In this document: one piece after another, positions 59,891-64,000 of the stretch
Layout of the letters: the number at the start of each line of letters is the position of its first letter
Position numbering within the stretch: the stretch's first letter is position 1
Assembly (NCBI RefSeq): GCF_030020805.1
Contig: NZ_CP125098.1
Span: 7,669,501-7,733,500 of the forward strand
Reading direction: 5' to 3'
DNA: 64,000 nucleotides
Origin: Paenibacillus sp. RC67
GTDB lineage: Bacteria > Bacillota > Bacilli > Paenibacillales > NBRC-103111
The notes under the pieces: model-generated
Databases searched by the model: none
The model's input: only the letters and a program-made list of their open reading frames with translations
Told to the model about the DNA's origin: nothing
Translations under genes and position numbers: made by a program

Positions 59891-59917
59891 GCCCTCTAGC
59901 GATAAGAGGGCTTTTTA
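59891..59917 (+). terminator. Terminator after the rodA-like gene and structured repeat
   Basis: GCCCTCT (59891-59897) and AGAGGGC (59905-59911) followed by T5; it overlaps the stop codon of the YesN-type gene on the other strand. Confidence 0.8.
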
Positions 59918-61537
59918 TGTTTCAGAGAGTCCTGCGTTTTGACGAAACTCCGAAGGAGTCATCCCCGTAACCTTCTTGAATACGTCACTGAAGTACCGCC
60001 GCTCCTCATACCCGAGCGCGGATGCAATTTCTTGAATCTGTCGGTTCTGCAGCAGCATTTCCTTCGCTTTATCCATCCGCAAGGCGGTGACAAATTGGTT
60101 GAAGCTCATGCCGGTCACTTTCTTGAACAAATTGGCGAAATAGCTGCCGCTCAGATGCACCTGCGAAGCGCAGTGTGCTACGGTCAGCTCTGCCGACAAA
60201 TGCTGCCTGATATAGGCAATCGCCTGCTCAATGACCAGATGCGCCTGCGAAGCGCTCCGCTCCTCCACGATGCTGCAGCCCTGCTCGCAGATTTGCTTCA
60301 GCAGACCATAAATATCGTGAACGGTACGCCCGCTGCTCGCCTCCATTTCCTGCAGCAGCTCCTCGAGCGGCTCAATATCCTCATAAGACAGCTTTTCCAA
60401 CAGCATTCGCACCAGCATATTCGCGAATCCGTGAAGCAGCAAAGCGAGATACCGCGGCTGCGGGCGCGGCTTAAAGTGGACCAGTTCATCATACACTTCT
60501 TCAAGGATGCCGAGCGTTCGCTCCCGGTTGCCGGATTGCAGCGCGAAGGCGATATCTTGTACCCGATCTGCAGGATATTTGGGAAGCTGCTGGTTGTCCT
60601 CGATAACGTCACCATAACATACAACCCCATTACCCCCGGTATAAAAGTGGTACGACATCGCCGTTGTCGCCTGCTGATAGGACAGCGGCAGCTCATGAAT
60701 TTTGCCAGCACGATTGCCTACCCCAATTGATACGGTGTATTTAGCATAACGGGCAATATGATCACAGCAGCGCTCTGCTAACGCAGACGGACTTTCTTCA
60801 TCATACTCGTTATATATAACAACGAACCGACCATCGGAGTCCCGGAATATCACACCCTTCGTGTGATTGTGGATCGTTTCCTCCAAAATATTTTGCAATG
60901 TAAAGCGTACCAGCTCAATTTCGCTTACCGGCCAGTCCTTGCTGATCTCCTGAAACCGGTCGATTTCAAGCACCATTACGACGAAGTTTTCCCGGTCGAG
61001 CCCGATCTGGAGAAAGTCCCATCGCTCACGAATCTTGTTCTCGTGAGCCTTGTGGTGAATCAGCAGATTAAAGAACTCCTGCCGCAATACAGGCAAGCTT
61101 TCCTTCACCCGCCGCTCCATCTCCCGAATATTCGACTGCTGACGTTTCACTTCAAGCACGGCCAGTCGCGCTTTCTGTACCGTCTCGGTAATGTCCTCCA
61201 GCGAGAATGGTTTCGTGACGAAATCGAAGGCCCCCAGACGAATCGCTTCCTGAGCGTATTCGAAATCGCTGAAGCCGCTGATCAATATGATTTTGCATTG
61301 TGGCAGCGCTTGGACAATGGAACGCGTCATCGTCAGTCCATCCATCTTCGGCATGCGAATATCGGTAACGATAATATCCGGTTGCTCCTTCAAGGCAAGC
61401 TTCAAGCCATCTTCCCCATTCAGACATGCTCCTGCAATGGCAATGCCATACTGCTCCCACGATATTCCGTTCACAAGGCCGTCTACAACGTCCTTAATAT
61501 CATCAATGACGATCATTCGGATCATCGTCGAGTCCAT
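59915..61537 (-). CDS. YesN-type response regulator with AraC-family output
   Basis: A 540-aa regulator. The receiver (1-125) has VIDDIKDVVDGL, Asp in VTDIRMPKMDGL and TKPFSLED. A central region of about 290 aa (YesN-like, with a partly GGDEF-like fold possible) follows. The C-terminal AraC domain has AHCASQVHLSGSYFANLFKK and IQEIASALGYEERRYFSDVF. GGAGGG before the ATG at 61537 supports this start. It overlaps the kinase stop by 35 bp. Its target could be the sugar importer at 53-57 kb, or genes outside. Confidence 0.92.
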   Translation of the reverse strand: MDSTMIRMIVIDDIKDVVDGLVNGISWEQYGIAIAGACLNGEDGLKLALKEQPDIIVTDIRMPKMDGLTMTRSIVQALPQCKIILISGFSDFEYAQEAIRLGAFDFVTKPFSLEDITETVQKARLAVLEVKRQQSNIREMERRVKESLPVLRQEFFNLLIHHKAHENKIRERWDFLQIGLDRENFVVMVLEIDRFQEISKDWPVSEIELVRFTLQNILEETIHNHTKGVIFRDSDGRFVVIYNEYDEESPSALAERCCDHIARYAKYTVSIGVGNRAGKIHELPLSYQQATTAMSYHFYTGGNGVVCYGDVIEDNQQLPKYPADRVQDIAFALQSGNRERTLGILEEVYDELVHFKPRPQPRYLALLLHGFANMLVRMLLEKLSYEDIEPLEELLQEMEASSGRTVHDIYGLLKQICEQGCSIVEERSASQAHLVIEQAIAYIRQHLSAELTVAHCASQVHLSGSYFANLFKKVTGMSFNQFVTALRMDKAKEMLLQNRQIQEIASALGYEERRYFSDVFKKVTGMTPSEFRQNAGLSET

Positions 61538-63302
61538 CCTCTTCCCCTCCTCTGTACCATGGCAGCACCACTGTCACCGTGGTCCCTGACCCTAAGGTAC
61601 TGTCAATGGTCATACCCGCTTCATTCTCGTAATACAGCTGCAGCCGTTCGACAATATTGTGAAGGGCATAGCTATCCGACGATTCGGCAGCTTGACGGAG
61701 TGATTGAAGCGTATCGGCATCCATACCGTGACCGTTATCCTGAATAGTAAATACCAAGCGGTCTTCAACGGGCTCCAACCTTACAATAATGAGGCCCCCA
61801 TCCTGCTTGTTCTTAAATCCGTGTAAAATGGAGTTCTCTACCAGCGGCTGCAGGAGTACCTTCAATATCGAATGCTGCTGAATATCCTCTTCTTGCGGAG
61901 CCTCGATCCGAAATTCAAACAAATTCTCGTAGCATCTTTGTTGAAGCGACAAATATTGCTCCACGTGCAACAATTCTTTCTTGATTGTTGTCAGTTCTTT
62001 GCCGTTGTTGAGACCGAGCTGGAACAGCCGCGATAACGCCATCACCATCTGACCGACCTCTTCAGATTTCTTCAGCTGCGTTTTCCAGTAAATCGTGTTT
62101 AACGTATTGTATAGAAAATGCGGGTCGATCTGCGCCTGCAGCGCCTTGATCTCCGCCCTGTGCTTATCTTTTTCCACACGCTGGTTCGCCTCAATCAGCT
62201 GCGCGATCTGCTCCAGCATCCGGTTAAACTGCTTACCTACCTGGGCCACCTCGTCATTACCGCCAGTTTCGAAACGTACGCCCAGATCGTTATCTCCCGC
62301 GCGCCGCATTAGCTTCTGAAGCTTGGTCAGCGGATTGGCGAGCAGCGTGCTAAGTCCGTTGGATACGAGAAAACCGATGATGATACAAATGACCATTACA
62401 AGGAGTGTTGTCCACTTGATCCCATTCGCCTGGCTCATAAGCTCATCGGTTGGCTTAACGCTAATGTAAGTCCAGCTGGGATCAACCGAAGATTTGACGA
62501 AGTTCACCAGATACGTATCGCCGTGGAAATCAAAGTCGAATGCCCCTTGCAATTGGGAGCCGATTCGCTCCCGGAACTCAGGTTCTTTCAGCATATCACC
62601 GTATTGATACGGCCTTTGCATGAACACCGATGTTCCATCCTCTTTCATAATCGTAACACCTTCACGCCATTCGTTAATATTATCCGTTAGAAAGTGAAGA
62701 AGGCCATCTTCTCTCAGATTCACAATAATATAAGAGTTAGGAACCGGGAAGCTGGCAATCGCATTGATCACCAAAGAAAGGACAGGAACTTCCCCCGCAA
62801 AAAAGGTGTCCTTATGCCCTTCTATCCAAATGGCATGGCGCTCCTCATGAATTCTATCGTACATTGGCGTGCCGACAAAGCCATTCTGAGTCTGTCTTGG
62901 CGCATCCGCAGGATAAAAATCCCCTATCGGCGTAGTCAGCAAAACGGAGTGCAGCAGCGGTTCGTTCAGCTTCAATTGCATAAACGGCGTTTGCAGCGCA
63001 GCATAATGGGCAAAGTAGCTAGATTGGTCTCCCGTTATGACGTCTCTCATTGTCTGTTCGTAGGAGCTGCTAATAACCAGCGTCATCAAAGATAGCGCGA
63101 CATGGTTCAGCTTCTCGTCAAAAGCTTGCGATGATTTGTTCAATGTATCCTGGCTTAGCTTCAATGCATTGTTTTGCACAACGTTGGCCGAAATATAGTA
63201 GGTTGTCCAGCCGACGGTCATGACCGACAAAATAATCATCAGAACAAAAGCGATACGCAAACGGTGCTTAAATGGATATTTATTCAATAAATAACGAAAC
63301 AT
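61503..63302 (-). CDS. YesM-type sensor histidine kinase
   Basis: A 599-aa kinase: helix 1 (LRIAFVLMIILSVMTVGWTTYY), extracellular sensor of about 250 aa, helix 2 (WTTLLVMVICIIIGFLVSNGL), HAMP (about 310-365), then LQAQIDPHFLYNTLNTIYWK (phospho-His in DPHFLYN) and HATPase (LVENSILHGFKN, DNGHGM). Its stop overlaps the regulator's start. Signal unknown, probably a carbohydrate as for other YesM proteins. Confidence 0.92.
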   Translation of the reverse strand: MFRYLLNKYPFKHRLRIAFVLMIILSVMTVGWTTYYISANVVQNNALKLSQDTLNKSSQAFDEKLNHVALSLMTLVISSSYEQTMRDVITGDQSSYFAHYAALQTPFMQLKLNEPLLHSVLLTTPIGDFYPADAPRQTQNGFVGTPMYDRIHEERHAIWIEGHKDTFFAGEVPVLSLVINAIASFPVPNSYIIVNLREDGLLHFLTDNINEWREGVTIMKEDGTSVFMQRPYQYGDMLKEPEFRERIGSQLQGAFDFDFHGDTYLVNFVKSSVDPSWTYISVKPTDELMSQANGIKWTTLLVMVICIIIGFLVSNGLSTLLANPLTKLQKLMRRAGDNDLGVRFETGGNDEVAQVGKQFNRMLEQIAQLIEANQRVEKDKHRAEIKALQAQIDPHFLYNTLNTIYWKTQLKKSEEVGQMVMALSRLFQLGLNNGKELTTIKKELLHVEQYLSLQQRCYENLFEFRIEAPQEEDIQQHSILKVLLQPLVENSILHGFKNKQDGGLIIVRLEPVEDRLVFTIQDNGHGMDADTLQSLRQAAESSDSYALHNIVERLQLYYENEAGMTIDSTLGSGTTVTVVLPWYRGGEEDGLDDDPNDRH

Positions 63303-63451
63303 GATGCTCGATCCCTTCTTACGACCGTTCCAGCCCCATACGACTCATGAGACCGAGTTTATGCTATAAATCATACCACGCTCGTGTCCGATTTCAAAAA
63401 AATGGAGGGAGGCAGTCAAACAAGATAAGCTCTCTGTTATGAGCCCTTTCC

Positions 63452-63480
63452 GCATAATTTTTTCATCTTATGCCATATTA
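63452..63480 (+). promoter_or_regulatory. Sigma-G-like promoter for the gerA operon
   Basis: GCATA (63452-63456), 17 bp, CATATTA (63474-63480), near the GHATR-N18-CATWMTA consensus. gerA operons of B. subtilis are transcribed by sigma-G in the forespore. Predicted leader about 20 nt. Confidence 0.55.
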
Positions 63481-63506
63481 AACAATAAATGAAGGATCGG
63501 AATGGG

Positions 63507-64000
63507 ATGACTATGAGCTTTCTTCACTGGTTTAAATGGAAAACGCACCAACCTGCACCGCCACACCAAGCGCAGGAGAAGCTATCAGGCATGGTCAACA
63601 CCTCGCTTGCGGCTAACATAGCGGAATTAAGCACTCTCTTCAGTCTGGCCCCCGATCTTGTCATACGGCACCTGACCATCCAATCTACAGGGCATGAGGC
63701 AGCACTTGTATACTTGAACGGTCTTAACGACAAAAACTCTATCAACAATAACGTGCTCCGTCCGCTTCAGAACGGTACCACCAACGGCAGTTCCGATTCA
63801 TCGTCCTCCGTAACCATCGGATATATTATGAAGCTGAAGCGCTGGGAAGACGTCGAGTTGGCTATCTTCCAAGGCTACAGCGTTCTTTTTACAGAGGGGC
63901 AATCCGAGGTACAGACCTTCGACACCCAAGGCTGGCCGCAGCGATCCATCGAAGATCCGCAGATCGAGTCTTCTCTGAAGGGCGCCCATCAGGGCTTTGT
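63507..64000 (+). CDS. GerA-family spore germination protein, N-terminal part (runs off the window)
   Basis: The frame is open to the window edge (164 complete codons). It begins ATG 63507 (or 63513), MTMSFLHWFKWK. The N-terminal soluble domain of GerAA/GerKA-type germinant receptor subunits is recognised by NIAELSTLFSLAPDLVIRHL, ALVYLNGLNDKNSINNNVL and the signature TQGWPQRSIEDPQIESSLKG. The membrane part and partner genes (B, C subunits) are beyond the edge. It sits in the spore inner membrane and triggers germination on nutrient binding. A sigma-G-like promoter precedes it. Confidence 0.92.
   Translation, partial: MTMSFLHWFKWKTHQPAPPHQAQEKLSGMVNTSLAANIAELSTLFSLAPDLVIRHLTIQSTGHEAALVYLNGLNDKNSINNNVLRPLQNGTTNGSSDSSSSVTIGYIMKLKRWEDVELAIFQGYSVLFTEGQSEVQTFDTQGWPQRSIEDPQIESSLKGAHQGF

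Noticed and set aside
60298-60711. Overlapping frames inside the YesN-type gene
   Set aside because: They follow third-position bias of the real gene and have no ribosome site.

Overview
The window looks like chromosomal DNA of an endospore-forming, Paenibacillus-like member of the Bacillota. The reasons are near-even base composition, strong AGGAGG-type ribosome sites with frequent TTG/GTG starts, a GerA-type germination gene at the right edge, two CUT1 sugar importers of which one is joined to a YesM/YesN-type two-component pair, a LysM-3D wall protein and an HtpX-like M48 protease. The genus is an inference from gene content. No rRNA, tRNA, CRISPR array, prophage or complete insertion sequence was seen.

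Layout. 1-6.6 kb: a 7TMR-DISM histidine kinase divergent from an OmpR-type regulator whose start is disrupted by an A7 run, a CNNM/HlyC-type metal exporter, a cation diffusion facilitator and the pseudouridine synthase RluF. 6.7-12.4 kb: unassigned small proteins around a class A penicillin-binding protein and a lysine-tailed secreted protein. 12.4-20.8 kb: methyltransferases, a hypoxanthine-DNA glycosylase, a DMT exporter, a chemoreceptor, a PQQ-type sugar dehydrogenase and Dps. 20.9-28.2 kb: small hydrophilic proteins with sigma-G-like promoters, DUF2231, a small kinase, an SMP-30 protein, M48 protease, DUF72 and cardiolipin synthase. 28.3-36.7 kb: a LysM-3D wall protein, CatB acetyltransferase, GT61 protein, GlnRS, a PepSY-TM protein, a 5'-nucleotidase behind a Pho-box-like array, MarR and an AhpD-like protein. 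36.9-40.9 kb: a WrbA-like flavoprotein and an EmrAB-type efflux pair followed by an XRE-cupin regulator. 40.9-47.3 kb: a sugar ABC importer with its YesM/YesN system. 47.5-53.4 kb: DoxX plus extradiol dioxygenase, then an MFS-regulator-kinase operon. 53.4-56.8 kb: a second sugar importer with three tandem hairpins inside the operon. 57-64 kb: truncated hemoglobin, glutamate racemase, a RodA-type polymerase, another YesM/YesN pair and the start of a gerA operon.

The most unusual signal is in the non-coding DNA. Two 151-nt elements (36031-36181 and 59713-59863) fold into the same long hairpin, differ by compensatory base pairs, and sit in the same context: just after a plus-strand gene and just before its terminator. 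Three 41-nt hairpin units (55239-55361), also with compensatory changes, lie between a binding-protein gene and its permeases. A third family of about 80 bp occurs at 10119 and 20208. Several promoters carry clear palindromic operators immediately after the -10 box. None of these was compared with a database; all matches are by eye.
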